From the NCBI GenBank assembly GCA_021647265.1, contig JAKIVA010000014.1, forward strand, positions 1 to 52,522: 52,522 nucleotides of DNA. The letters are read 5' to 3'. The position numbers and the translations under genes were made by a program. This stretch comes from Lutibacter sp. (lineage in GTDB: Bacteria > Bacteroidota > Bacteroidia > Flavobacteriales > Flavobacteriaceae). Under the pieces are notes generated by a model. The model was given only the letters and a program-made list of their open reading frames with translations, did not search any database and was not told where the DNA came from. Positions 32,915-40,810 of this stretch are shown piece after piece (within the stretch, counting starts at the first letter, position 1; each line of letters begins with the position of its first letter).

Positions 32915-35143
32915 TTATGATATTTCTGAAATGATTGTGTTTAACGTTTTGCTAGGTCTCATCGCTTTTTTAGTTAAAGTTTCATCAAATTGATAATAAC
33001 CACCAATATTAACAGGAGCTCCTTGTGCAGCATTTAGTTCGTTAATAATTGTTTTTTCGTTACTTGCCAATTCTGAAGCGATTTTTGAAAATCGCTCTTT
33101 TAAATTCAAATCTTTATTTTGAGAAGCCAAAGCTTCAGCCCAATATGTAGCTAAATAAAAGTGACTTCCTCTATTGTCTAATTCATTGACTTTACGGGAA
33201 GGAGATTTTCTGTTATCTAGGAATTTATCAGTTGCTTCATCCAACGTTTCGGCAAAAACTAAGGCACTGGGAACATTGTAGTTTTCGCCTAAATGTTCTA
33301 GTGAAACAGCCAGTGCTAAAAATTCACCTAAAGAGTCCCATCTTAAATGTCCTTCTTTAACAAATTGTTGTACGTGTTTAGGTGCAGACCCACCAGCTCC
33401 AGTTTCAAACAAGCCACCACCATTCATTAAAGGTACAATAGATAACATTTTAGCACTTGTACCTAATTCAAGGATAGGGAATAAATCTGTTAAATAATCA
33501 CGTAGTATATTTCCAGTAACAGAAATAGTGTCTAAACCATCTTTAATTCTTTCTAACGTAAATTGTATGGCTGCTTCAGGATTCATAATCCTAATATCTA
33601 AACCTGTTGTATCATAATTAGGGAGGTATTTATTTACCTTTTCTATTATTTGAGCATCATGCGCTCTTTCTTTATTTAACCAAAAAATAGTAGGAATATT
33701 TGTTGCTCTGGCTCTATTTACAGCAAGTTTAATCCAATCTTGTATTGGAGCATCTTTTACCTGACACATTCTCCAAACATCACCTTCTTCAACTACACTT
33801 TCTAATAATGTGTTTCCAGCATCATCAATTATTTTAACAATTCCATCTTCTTTTATCTCAAAAGTTTTATCGTGTGAACCGTATTCTTCAGCTTTTTGCG
33901 CCATTAATCCTACGTTTGGAGATGTTCCCATTGTTGCAGGATCAAAAGCACCATGTTTTTTGCAAAAATCTATAGTTACTCTGTAAATGCCGGCATAACT
34001 GCTATCTGGAATTACAGCTTTGGTATCTTGTAATTCTCCTTTAGCATTCCACATTTTTCCAGATGTGCGAATCATGGCAGGCATTGAAGCATCAATAATC
34101 ACATCACTTGGAACATGAAGATTTGTTATACCTTTGTCTGAATTTACCATAGCAATATCAGGACCATTTTCTAAACAAGTTTTAATATCTGCTTCAATTT
34201 CAGCTTTTTTATCAGCTGGTAAATTTTGAATTTTAGCAATTAAGTCTCCAAAGCCATTATTTACATCTACGCCAAGTTCTTTTATAACTTCACTGTGCTT
34301 TTCAAAAACATCTTTAAAGAATGTGGTAACCGCATGTCCAAAAATAATTGGGTCAGAAACTTTCATCATCGTAGCTTTCATATGTAAAGAAAATAACACA
34401 TTTTTTTCTTTAGCATCTTTAATTTGTTTTTCTAAAAATGAAACTAAAGCTTTTTTACTGATAAAAGTTGCATCAATAACTTCTCCATCTAATAGCGATA
34501 GTTTTTCTTTTAAAACAGTAACCAATCCATTTTTATTGGTAAATTCAATTTTAACATCTCTAGCTGTTGGAACAGTTATAGATTTTTCGTTTGAGAAAAA
34601 ATCACCGTAATCCATTGTTGAAACATGAGTTTTAGAGTCAGCAGACCAAGCACCCATAGAATGTGGGTTTTTTTTGGCATAATTTTTAACTGCTTTTGGG
34701 GCTCTTCGATCTGAATTCCCTTCACGTAAAACAGGGTTTACGGCAGAACCTTTTACCTTGTTGTATTTAAGTTGAATCTCTTTTTCTTCAGCGGTCTCAG
34801 GTTCTTCATTGTAATCAGGAATTGCGTAGCCTAGAGATTGCAGTTCTTTAATGGCTGCTTTTAGTTGAGGTACAGAAGCAGAGATGTTAGGTAGTTTAAT
34901 AATGTTAGCTTCAGGTTTTTTTACCAAATCAGCTAATTCTGCCAATGCATCTGAAACTCTTTGTTCTGGTTTTAAATTTTCTGGGAATAAGGCTAAAATT
35001 CTACCTGCTAAAGAAATGTCTTTGGTTTCAATTTTAATACCTGAAGGCTTTGTATATGCTTCAACAATTGGTAAAAATGAATAGGTAGCCAAAGCCGGAG
35101 CTTCGTCTGTTTTAGTGTAGATAATTTTGGGTGTTGTGCTCAT
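32915..35143 (-). CDS. icd: NADP-dependent isocitrate dehydrogenase, monomeric type
   Basis: 742-aa enzyme of the citric acid cycle that oxidises isocitrate to 2-oxoglutarate with NADP. The length (about 740 aa) and the opening IIYTKTDEAPALATYSFLPIVEAYTK are those of the monomeric class, unrelated in length to the dimeric enzymes. Other family segments are NPVLREGNSDRRAPKAVKNYAKKNPH (residues 136-161) and the DTISVTGNILRDYLTDLFPILELGTSAKMLSIVPLMNGGG stretch near 542-580. It is monocistronic: an IR-containing leader and -7 box lie upstream and the palindrome at 32752-32882 lies downstream. Confidence 0.95.
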   Translation of the reverse strand: MSTTPKIIYTKTDEAPALATYSFLPIVEAYTKPSGIKIETKDISLAGRILALFPENLKPEQRVSDALAELADLVKKPEANIIKLPNISASVPQLKAAIKELQSLGYAIPDYNEEPETAEEKEIQLKYNKVKGSAVNPVLREGNSDRRAPKAVKNYAKKNPHSMGAWSADSKTHVSTMDYGDFFSNEKSITVPTARDVKIEFTNKNGLVTVLKEKLSLLDGEVIDATFISKKALVSFLEKQIKDAKEKNVLFSLHMKATMMKVSDPIIFGHAVTTFFKDVFEKHSEVIKELGVDVNNGFGDLIAKIQNLPADKKAEIEADIKTCLENGPDIAMVNSDKGITNLHVPSDVIIDASMPAMIRTSGKMWNAKGELQDTKAVIPDSSYAGIYRVTIDFCKKHGAFDPATMGTSPNVGLMAQKAEEYGSHDKTFEIKEDGIVKIIDDAGNTLLESVVEEGDVWRMCQVKDAPIQDWIKLAVNRARATNIPTIFWLNKERAHDAQIIEKVNKYLPNYDTTGLDIRIMNPEAAIQFTLERIKDGLDTISVTGNILRDYLTDLFPILELGTSAKMLSIVPLMNGGGLFETGAGGSAPKHVQQFVKEGHLRWDSLGEFLALAVSLEHLGENYNVPSALVFAETLDEATDKFLDNRKSPSRKVNELDNRGSHFYLATYWAEALASQNKDLNLKERFSKIASELASNEKTIINELNAAQGAPVNIGGYYQFDETLTKKAMRPSKTLNTIISEIS

Positions 35144-35164
35144 GCTATTTGTATGTTTTTAAAA

Positions 35165-35195
35165 TTACAATTATCGTTGTTATAGCTAATTGTAA
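35165..35195. promoter_or_regulatory. 9-bp inverted repeat in the icd leader
   Basis: TTACAATTA (35165-35173) and TAATTGTAA (35187-35195) are perfect inverted repeats separated by 13 bp. They lie 22-52 bp upstream of the icd start and downstream of its -7 box, so they may be an operator or a hairpin in the mRNA leader. Confidence 0.5.
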
Positions 35196-35225
35196 CATTG
35201 CTAAATTAATTTAATAAAAGTTGAA

Positions 35226-35233
35226 CAAAGATA
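35226..35233 (-). promoter_or_regulatory. -7 promoter box of icd
   Basis: Minus-strand TATCTTTG fits TAnnTTTG. It would give a leader of about 77 nt that contains the 9-bp inverted repeat. The -33 region is AT-rich without a clear TTG. Confidence 0.45.
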
Positions 35234-35329
35234 GTGAATAATGATGGAAAAATTGATTGCGAAAACGTTATAAATAAGGCCTATTTTTTAGAATTATACA
35301 AAAATAAAATACCTTAATTTATGAAAAAC

Positions 35330-35367
35330 AAAAGCCATCATATTGATTTCTCAATATCATGGCTTTT
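35330..35367 (-). terminator. Strong hairpin terminator with no gene before it
   Basis: Minus-strand AAAAGCCAT (35367-35359) pairs with ATGGCTTTT (35338-35330), extended by ATATTGA pairs with one mismatch, and closed by a GAAA tetraloop; TTTTGTTTTT follows. It cannot serve rplS, which has its own terminator at 35860-35888, and it lies upstream of icd. It is probably the 3' end of the transcript starting near 35788. Confidence 0.8.
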
Positions 35368-35788
35368 TGCTGAAACTATTTCTCTAATAAGTCTTCAAGT
35401 AAAAATTGGTTGGTAGCTTTTGTCATTCTAATTAAAGCACAACACCATCAACCTTTCTACCTTATCTTGTTGCTATTCTTACAAACCACAACTTCTTATT
35501 GGATAAGTAGTTTCTTTTAAAATAAAACTCAAAACTTTGTTGTAATTTAAGAAAATTACTTGCTTTAAAATTTTATTTTAAAATTTGTCTTTAAAATCAT
35601 GTGTTTCCAGTTATTCATGCTAAATACTCGGGCACATTACTAATTAAAGTTTGATTTTAAAAACGATGTTCAAGAACATTTTAGAATTTGCGTTGAGTTT
35701 TTAAACTCGACTCCAAAATTTGCATTTTAAAGTTTACTCTAAAGCTCTTCCGCTAATTCTTCTGTAAAAGAAGCACAGAAAAACCTAT
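35330..35788 (-). ncRNA. Candidate non-coding RNA of about 460 nt
   Basis: A complete promoter at 35793-35821 and a strong terminator at 35330-35367, both on the minus strand, enclose this stretch. It has no long reading frame; the longest coding-like piece is a 16-codon peptide (MTKATNQFLLEDLLEK) that ends at 35382. Small perfect stems are present: TTCTGT/ACAGAA (35760-35780), GAGTTT/AAACTC (35695-35708) and ATGTTC/GAACAT (35666-35679). None of the conserved segments of RNase P RNA or tmRNA were found. It could instead be a decayed gene. Function is unknown. Confidence 0.4.
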
Positions 35789-35792
35789 TTTC

Positions 35793-35821
35793 CAAATTTA
35801 CAACTGTTTAGTTTTTAACAA
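35793..35821 (-). promoter_or_regulatory. Complete promoter, TTG-N18-TAAATTTG
   Basis: Minus-strand TTG at 35821-35819, 18 bases, then TAAATTTG at 35800-35793, matching both elements of the Bacteroidota promoter at normal spacing. Start of transcription should be near 35788. No protein gene follows it for 640 bp. Confidence 0.65.
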
Positions 35822-35859
35822 GATATAAACTTCACTTATAAACATTTGTTAATAATAAT

Positions 35860-35888
35860 AAACCCGTACTGAATTTCAGTACGGGTTT
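35860..35888 (-). terminator. Terminator of rplS
   Basis: AAACCCGTACTGAA and TTCAGTACGGGTTT are perfect 14-base arms separated by one base; the loop forms from the innermost pairs. It lies 23 bp after the rplS stop, and the minus strand continues with TTTATTATTATT, a moderate U-rich tail. Confidence 0.85.
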
Positions 35889-35911
35889 ATATAAAGTTAT
35901 TTGAGAATAAA

Positions 35912-36265
35912 TTATCTTCTTCTCTTTTCTGTAATTCTTGCTTTTTTACCAGTTAATCCTCTAAAGTAAAAAATACGTGCTCTACGAACTTTACCATGTT
36001 TGTTAACTTCAATTTTTTGAATAGCAGGTAAGTTAATTGGAAAAATACGCTCTACACCAACAGTTCCAGACATTTTTCTAATAGTGAACGTTTCTGAAGA
36101 ACCGCTTCCTCTACGTTGTATTACAGTACCTCTAAAAAACTGTGTACGTTTTTTTTCACCTTCTCTAATTTCATAATATACTGTAATTGTGTCTCCAGCT
36201 TGAAATTGAGGGAATTCTTTTTTAGTTACAAATTCGTCTTGTACAAACTTTACTAAGTTATCCAT
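35912..36265 (-). CDS. rplS: 50S ribosomal protein L19
   Basis: 117-aa large-subunit ribosomal protein at the interface with the small subunit. Typical segments are FVQDEFVTKKEFPQFQAGDTI, GTVIQRRGSGSSETFTIRK and the basic tail ending KKARITEKRRR. I start it at ATG 36265 (MDNLVKFVQDEF), the usual beginning for Bacteroidota L19, rather than the in-frame ATG at 36301, which adds a lysine-rich dozen residues without family match. It is last in the GNAT-prmC-helicase-trmD-rplS run, consistent with the trmD-rplS pairing seen in many bacteria, and is followed by the terminator at 35860-35888. Confidence 0.96.
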   Translation of the reverse strand: MDNLVKFVQDEFVTKKEFPQFQAGDTITVYYEIREGEKKRTQFFRGTVIQRRGSGSSETFTIRKMSGTVGVERIFPINLPAIQKIEVNKHGKVRRARIFYFRGLTGKKARITEKRRR

Positions 36266-36353
36266 TTTTAAATTTTTAATGGGTTTTTCAATAACCAACA
36301 TTCACGATTTTCGTCAGAGGTTAATTTTGAGTTTGCAAATTTAAGAAAAAAGA

Positions 36354-37031
36354 TTAGTCTTCCAACAAATCGGGTCTTATTTTTTTTGTTCTCCTTAAAG
36401 CCTGTTCATTCCTCCATTCATCAATTTTTGGAAAGTTACCAGATAAAAGAACTTCAGGTACTTTCAATTTTTTATATTCAGCTGGTCTGGTGTACACAGG
36501 AGGCGATAATAGATTGTCTTGAAAAGAATCTGTTAGCGCAGAAGTTTCATCACCTAAAACGCCTGGTATTAATCTTATGATAGTATCACAGAGCACAGCG
36601 GCTCCCAATTCTCCACCACTTAAAACATAATCGCCTATTGAAATTTCTTTGGTAATAAACAATTCTCTAACACGTTGATCTACACCTTTGTAATGTCCAC
36701 AAAGAATAATAATATTTTCATGAAGTGATAGTGTATTTGCTGTTTGTTGATTTAAAGTAGGTGCATCGGGTGTCATGTAAATTATTTCGTCATATTGTCG
36801 TTCCAATTTTAATTTGCTAATACACTCGTCTATGGGTTGAATCATTAAAACCATTCCGGCACCTCCACCGTATTGATAGTCGTCAATTTTACCATAATCA
36901 TTTAATGCATATTTTCTCAAATCGTGAAAATGGACTTCAACCAACTTTTTATCAATGGCTCGTTTTATTATAGAAAACTCAAACGGACTTTTAATTAATT
37001 CGGGAGAAACGGTTATAATATCAATTCGCAT
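36354..37031 (-). CDS. trmD: tRNA (guanine-37-N1)-methyltransferase TrmD
   Basis: 225-aa SPOUT methyltransferase that makes m1G37 in tRNA to prevent frameshifting. Key parts are the YGGGAGMVLMIQP segment (54-66), LCGHYKGVDQRV (110-121) and the knot region EISIGDYVLSGGELGA (129-144). It lies 19 bp after the helicase and 88 bp before rplS. The -7 box TAACTTTG (37043-37036) ends four bases before the ATG, so it can also be transcribed from its own, probably leaderless, promoter. Confidence 0.96.
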   Translation of the reverse strand: MRIDIITVSPELIKSPFEFSIIKRAIDKKLVEVHFHDLRKYALNDYGKIDDYQYGGGAGMVLMIQPIDECISKLKLERQYDEIIYMTPDAPTLNQQTANTLSLHENIIILCGHYKGVDQRVRELFITKEISIGDYVLSGGELGAAVLCDTIIRLIPGVLGDETSALTDSFQDNLLSPPVYTRPAEYKKLKVPEVLLSGNFPKIDEWRNEQALRRTKKIRPDLLED

Positions 37032-37035
37032 ATTG

Positions 37036-37043
37036 CAAAGTTA
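37036..37043 (-). promoter_or_regulatory. -7 box four bases before the trmD start
   Basis: Minus-strand TAACTTTG then CAAT then ATG. It fits TAnnTTTG and would give a leaderless trmD mRNA. The box sits in the gap after the helicase stop; no -33 TTG is clear. Confidence 0.45.
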
Positions 37044-37050
37044 CTTGTTG

Positions 37051-38364
37051 TTATTTTAAAATGCTAATTCGAACTTTTTTCTTTTTTAGCTTGCTATTGT
37101 TTATTTTTGAAATAAGTGTATGTAGGGTTGAGCTTTTAACGCCTACATAAGCACAATCTTGCTTTAATTCAATAACACCTAATTCTTCTTTTTTAATATT
37201 TCCCTGTTTAAAAAATAAACCGGCAATATCTCCTTTTGAAATTTTATCTTTTCTACCTCCAGAAATGTGAAGTGTTGTCCAATTACTGTTCGTTAGCTTT
37301 TTTGTTGATGCTATTTTAATTTCTTCATCATTTTTAATAAAAATAGGCAATTCTTCATTTTTCCATTTTAAAATATAAGCAGTTCCATTGCTATGCATAC
37401 GAGCTGTTCTTCCGTTTCTGTGAATAAATTCATCGGGGCGGGTAGGTAATTCATAATGAATGATAAAATCTAGTTCTGGGATGTCAATTCCTCGAGCGGC
37501 CAAATCTGTAGCAACTAATATTTTGTGAGTTCCATTTCTGAATTTAATCAATGCACGTTCTCTATCAATTTGTTCTAAATCGCCATAAAAACATCCATGA
37601 TTTATGCTGTTTTTATGAAGGAAATCACTCACAACTTGAATGCTTGTTTTAAAGTTACAAAATATAATTCCGCTTCCTTTACTATTAATTCCTAATATTT
37701 TTTCTAAGGAATCTAATTTGTCTTCTCGCTGTGAAACAACGGTTTTAATTTTTAGGTTTGTTTCTTTTTTACTTAAATAATTCAATCTTTTCGGATTTTT
37801 GAGTTTCATAAAAGATGGAATTTTCACTTTCTGAGTTGCAGAGGTTAGTATTTTTTTCTGAATAGCAGTTAGCTTGTTTAAAATATCTTTCATTTCATTT
37901 TCAAAACCAACCTCTAATGATTTGTCAAACTCATCTAAAACCAATATTTTAATTTCTTGAATGTCAATGGTTTCTCTATTTATGTGATCAGAAATTCTTC
38001 CGGGTGTGCCAATAAGTATGGTTGGAGGGTGTTTCAATTCTATTCTATCTTTTGAACCCGATCTTCCTCCGTAAACTGCGGTGGCTTTGTAACCGCTTCC
38101 CATTTCTCTGATAACTTGTTCTATTTGTATAGCGAGTTCTCTGGAAGGAACAAGAATTAAAACTTGTATATTTTTAATTTCTGGTTTGATATTGGCAATT
38201 ATTGGTAGTAAAAAAGCCAAGGTTTTGCCCGTTCCTGTAGGTGATAATAAAATGACTTCAGAATTAGAAGAAATTGCTTTTTGAGCATCCTCTTGCATTT
38301 GATTTAACTTTTCAATGCCTATTTTAGTTAGAATTTCTTGCTGATTTTTTTTGTTTATTGCCAT
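37051..38364 (-). CDS. DEAD-box RNA helicase with DbpA-type RNA-binding domain
   Basis: 437-aa ATP-dependent RNA helicase. Motif I is SPTGTGKT (41-48); motif II is DEFD (144-147) rather than DEAD; motif III is TSAT; motif VI is HRNGRTAR rather than HRIGRTGR. The two RecA domains take residues 1-360, and the last 70 residues look like the DbpA RNA-recognition domain (GDIAGLFFKQGNI, VGVKSSTLHTLI), which in E. coli binds helix 92 of 23S rRNA. It probably acts in ribosome assembly, in keeping with trmD and rplS next to it. The start follows a -7 box by four bases. Confidence 0.88.
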   Translation of the reverse strand: MAINKKNQQEILTKIGIEKLNQMQEDAQKAISSNSEVILLSPTGTGKTLAFLLPIIANIKPEIKNIQVLILVPSRELAIQIEQVIREMGSGYKATAVYGGRSGSKDRIELKHPPTILIGTPGRISDHINRETIDIQEIKILVLDEFDKSLEVGFENEMKDILNKLTAIQKKILTSATQKVKIPSFMKLKNPKRLNYLSKKETNLKIKTVVSQREDKLDSLEKILGINSKGSGIIFCNFKTSIQVVSDFLHKNSINHGCFYGDLEQIDRERALIKFRNGTHKILVATDLAARGIDIPELDFIIHYELPTRPDEFIHRNGRTARMHSNGTAYILKWKNEELPIFIKNDEEIKIASTKKLTNSNWTTLHISGGRKDKISKGDIAGLFFKQGNIKKEELGVIELKQDCAYVGVKSSTLHTLISKINNSKLKKKKVRISILK

Positions 38365-38368
38365 TTGG

Positions 38369-38376
38369 CAAAGGTA
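38369..38376 (-). promoter_or_regulatory. -7 box four bases before the helicase start
   Basis: Minus-strand TACCTTTG, CCAA, ATG. It lies in the 37-bp gap between prmC and the helicase gene, so the helicase and downstream genes may have their own leaderless promoter. Confidence 0.5.
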
Positions 38377-38401
38377 TCTTAAATAAATCGAATTCTGTTT
38401 T

Positions 38402-39250
38402 TTAAATTATGGTTGCTTTTAGCATTCTGTTAACACCAAAAATATCTTTTTTAAGTTTGATATTTTGAAATCCTTTTGATTTTAATAAATCTAAAGTTTG
38501 ATTTCCTAAATATTGATTAATTTCAAAATAGAGACTACCATTTTGCTTGAGGTTTGTCAATGCAAAATCAGCAATTTTATCATAGAATAGCAATGGATTT
38601 TCATTTTTTACAAATAACGCAATGTGCGGTTCATTTTCCAATACGTTTTTTTGCATTTGTTTTTTTTCGAGTTCACGTACATACGGCGGATTGCTGATAA
38701 TGCTATCAAGCTTTTCATTTGATTTAGGAGAATTAAGAATGTCAGCTTCAATAAATTGAATACTCACGCCATTTAGTTTCGCATTTTCTTTCGCTATTTC
38801 TAATGCCTTTGACGATATGTCCAATGCGAAAATCGTAGCATTGGGTAAGTTTTTAGCTATTGAAATGGCAATGCAACCGCTTCCAGTTCCAATATCTAAA
38901 ATGTTAATATTTGCTATATCTTTAGTATCATTCAAAATCCAATTTACCAGTTCTTCTGTTTCAGGTCTTGGAATAAGCACATTTTTAGTTACTTTAAATG
39001 GAAGTCCGTAAAATTCTGTTTTACCAATTATGTATTGAATTGGAACACCCTTTTTTAAATTAGATAATGCATTTTGAAGAAAATCTAGATGAGTTTGGGA
39101 AATTTCTATAGCTGGGTTTAAAGCAATTTCAACACGACTTAATTTTAGTTGATGTTCAATCAACATATTAAAAAAAGATTGAATCTCTGTTTTAGGGAAA
39201 CTATTTGATAATTCAGAAAAAAAATATTTTTTAAAAAGAAGAATTTTCAT
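38402..39250 (-). CDS. prmC: Release factor glutamine methyltransferase PrmC
   Basis: 282-aa class I methyltransferase that methylates the GGQ glutamine of release factors RF1 and RF2. The N-terminal five-helix domain (1-100) ends in LIPRPETEELV (92-102), the AdoMet motif is LDIGTGSGCIAIS (118-130), and the catalytic NPPY is at 187-190. The start ATG overlaps the GNAT gene stop by one base. It begins the translation-related part of the operon that continues with the helicase, trmD and rplS. Confidence 0.95.
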   Translation of the reverse strand: MKILLFKKYFFSELSNSFPKTEIQSFFNMLIEHQLKLSRVEIALNPAIEISQTHLDFLQNALSNLKKGVPIQYIIGKTEFYGLPFKVTKNVLIPRPETEELVNWILNDTKDIANINILDIGTGSGCIAISIAKNLPNATIFALDISSKALEIAKENAKLNGVSIQFIEADILNSPKSNEKLDSIISNPPYVRELEKKQMQKNVLENEPHIALFVKNENPLLFYDKIADFALTNLKQNGSLYFEINQYLGNQTLDLLKSKGFQNIKLKKDIFGVNRMLKATII

Positions 39251-39741
39251 TATAAATCTTTAAGCATCCATAAATTACATGAATAATGTCCAGTATCACC
39301 CATTCTTGCATCTAAATCTTTAAATCCAACTTTCTTATACAATTTTCGGGCATCTTTCATGTAGGGAAGTGTTTCTAAATAACATTTTTCAAAGCCAAAT
39401 TCTCTAGCTTTTTGTAAACACAGTTCAATTAACACTTTTCCCAAACCAATGCCTCTTGCTTCAGGTAAGAAATACATTTTTTGTAATTCGCACACATTAC
39501 CATCATAATTGTCTAAGTGCTTAATGCCTGCACCTCCAAAAATTTTACCTTCTTTTTCAATAATAAAATAAACGGCATTTTTAATGTTATAGGTTTCAAA
39601 AAGGGTGTCTAATAATTTATCTGCATACGCTGTGCCAACTTTAGGAACACCAAACTCAATTAATATATCTCTAATAGTTTTTGCTATTTTAGGATTATCT
39701 TCTTGTTTAATTTCTCTTATTGTAAAGTTATTATGAGTCAT
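39250..39741 (-). CDS. GNAT-family N-acetyltransferase
   Basis: 163-aa acetyltransferase. Motif A for acetyl-CoA binding is EARGIGLGKVLIELCLQKARE (93-113), and the C-terminal part has GFKDLDARMG. Members of this short family often acetylate small molecules or protein N-termini; the substrate is not evident. It starts the operon with prmC (overlap of one base). Its start lies only 22 bp from the GTG of the divergent ribD, so its promoter must overlap the beginning of ribD. Confidence 0.85.
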   Translation of the reverse strand: MTHNNFTIREIKQEDNPKIAKTIRDILIEFGVPKVGTAYADKLLDTLFETYNIKNAVYFIIEKEGKIFGGAGIKHLDNYDGNVCELQKMYFLPEARGIGLGKVLIELCLQKAREFGFEKCYLETLPYMKDARKLYKKVGFKDLDARMGDTGHYSCNLWMLKDL

Positions 39742-39751
39742 TTTAATATAC

Positions 39752-39759
39752 TATTTTTA
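39752..39759 (+). promoter_or_regulatory. Imperfect -7 box four bases before the ribD start
   Basis: TATTTTTA differs from TAnnTTTG only in the last base; CGGT and the GTG start follow. If used, the mRNA is leaderless. It fills most of the 22-bp gap to the divergent GNAT gene. Confidence 0.35.
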
Positions 39760-39763
39760 CGGT

Positions 39764-40807
39764 GTGAATATACACGAAAAATATATAAATCGTTGCATTG
39801 AATTAGCAAAAAATGGGATAGGAGCTACCTATCCAAATCCTATGGTGGGAAGTGTAATTGTATTAAATGATACTATTATTGGTGAAGGATGGCACAGGAA
39901 ATCAGGGGAGCCTCATGCGGAAGTAAATGCAATTAATGCTGTAAAGGATAAAACACAATTAAAAGAGGCAACAATTTATGTGAATCTAGAACCTTGCTCA
40001 CATTATGGGAAAACGCCACCTTGTGCAAATTTAATTGTTGAAAAAGGAATTAAAAATATTGTAATTGGTAGTATTGATTCAAATAGTAAGGTTAGCGGAA
40101 AGGGAGTTGAGCATTTAGAAAATAACGGTTGTAATGTTATTGTTGGGGTTTTAGAAAAAGAATGTAAGGAATTAAATAAGCGATTTTTTACTTTTCACAA
40201 TAAAAAAAGACCATTTATAATTTTAAAATGGGCAGAAACTAAAGATGGATTTATAGATAAAATAAGAAATAAGGCATCCGAAAATACACCAAATTGGATT
40301 TCAAATCAATATTCACAACAATTGGTTCATAAAATGAGAGCAGAGAATGAAGCAGTTTTAGTTGGTACTACAACGGCTTTAAATGATAATCCAAACCTAA
40401 ATGTTAGGAGCTGGAGTGGTAAAAACCCTGTAAGAGTTGTTATTGATAGGACTTTAAAAATTCCGTTAAATTATAATTTGTTTAAAGGAAGTGTAAAAAC
40501 AATTCTATTTACTGAAATTCAAAAGAAAAATATGGCCGATATATTTTATGAAAAGATTGATTTTACTAGTAATGTTTCTCAACAAATTTGCGATGTATTG
40601 TATGCACATGAAATTCAATCTGTAATTATTGAAGGAGGAGCAAAAACATTGCAAAGTTTTATAGATAAAAATTTATGGGATGAAGCTTTTGTTTTTATTG
40701 GTGAAGTTGTTTTTAAAAAAGGATTAAAAGCTCCAAAATTAGAAAAGGTACCAACTGAAATTAAAAAAATTTCAACAGATACCTTAAAAGTTTATAACAA
40801 TAAATAG
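39764..40807 (+). CDS. ribD: Riboflavin biosynthesis deaminase/reductase RibD
   Basis: 347-aa bifunctional enzyme of riboflavin synthesis: zinc-dependent deamination followed by NADPH reduction of the pyrimidine intermediate. The deaminase domain has HAEVNAI (H51, E53) and PCSHYGKTPPC (C78, C87). The reductase domain starts near 150 (RPFIILKWAETKDGFID) and has NPVRVVIDRTLKIP and the IIEGGAKTL loop. The start is GTG at 39764 (MNIHEKYINR); the preceding in-frame ATG is absent. A TATTTTTA box ends four bases before it. It is convergent with the isoaspartyl peptidase gene, with 3 bp between stops. Confidence 0.94.
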   Translation: MNIHEKYINRCIELAKNGIGATYPNPMVGSVIVLNDTIIGEGWHRKSGEPHAEVNAINAVKDKTQLKEATIYVNLEPCSHYGKTPPCANLIVEKGIKNIVIGSIDSNSKVSGKGVEHLENNGCNVIVGVLEKECKELNKRFFTFHNKKRPFIILKWAETKDGFIDKIRNKASENTPNWISNQYSQQLVHKMRAENEAVLVGTTTALNDNPNLNVRSWSGKNPVRVVIDRTLKIPLNYNLFKGSVKTILFTEIQKKNMADIFYEKIDFTSNVSQQICDVLYAHEIQSVIIEGGAKTLQSFIDKNLWDEAFVFIGEVVFKKGLKAPKLEKVPTEIKKISTDTLKVYNNK

Positions 40808-40810
40808 AGG

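Larger units (their letters stand above)
35144..35911. other. 768-bp gene-free interval between icd and rplS
   Basis: From left to right it holds the icd leader with an inverted repeat, the icd promoter box, a strong hairpin terminator, about 430 bp of AT-rich sequence with several small hairpins, a complete promoter on the minus strand, and the rplS terminator. No long reading frame exists on either strand. The parts are listed separately. Confidence 0.9.

Noticed and set aside
35382..35432. Small gene for MTKATNQFLLEDLLEK
   Set aside because: Only 16 codons, no promoter of its own, and stop codons just upstream in frame. It is mentioned as a possible gene remnant only.
35330..35821. RNase P RNA, tmRNA or 6S RNA in the gene-free interval
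   Set aside because: The conserved GAGGAAAGTCC-type, tRNA-like end and other hallmark segments were looked for on both strands and not found; only a generic candidate RNA is claimed.
36266..36301. Earlier start for ribosomal protein L19
   Set aside because: The extra twelve residues do not match the family; MDNLVKFVQDEF is the usual opening.
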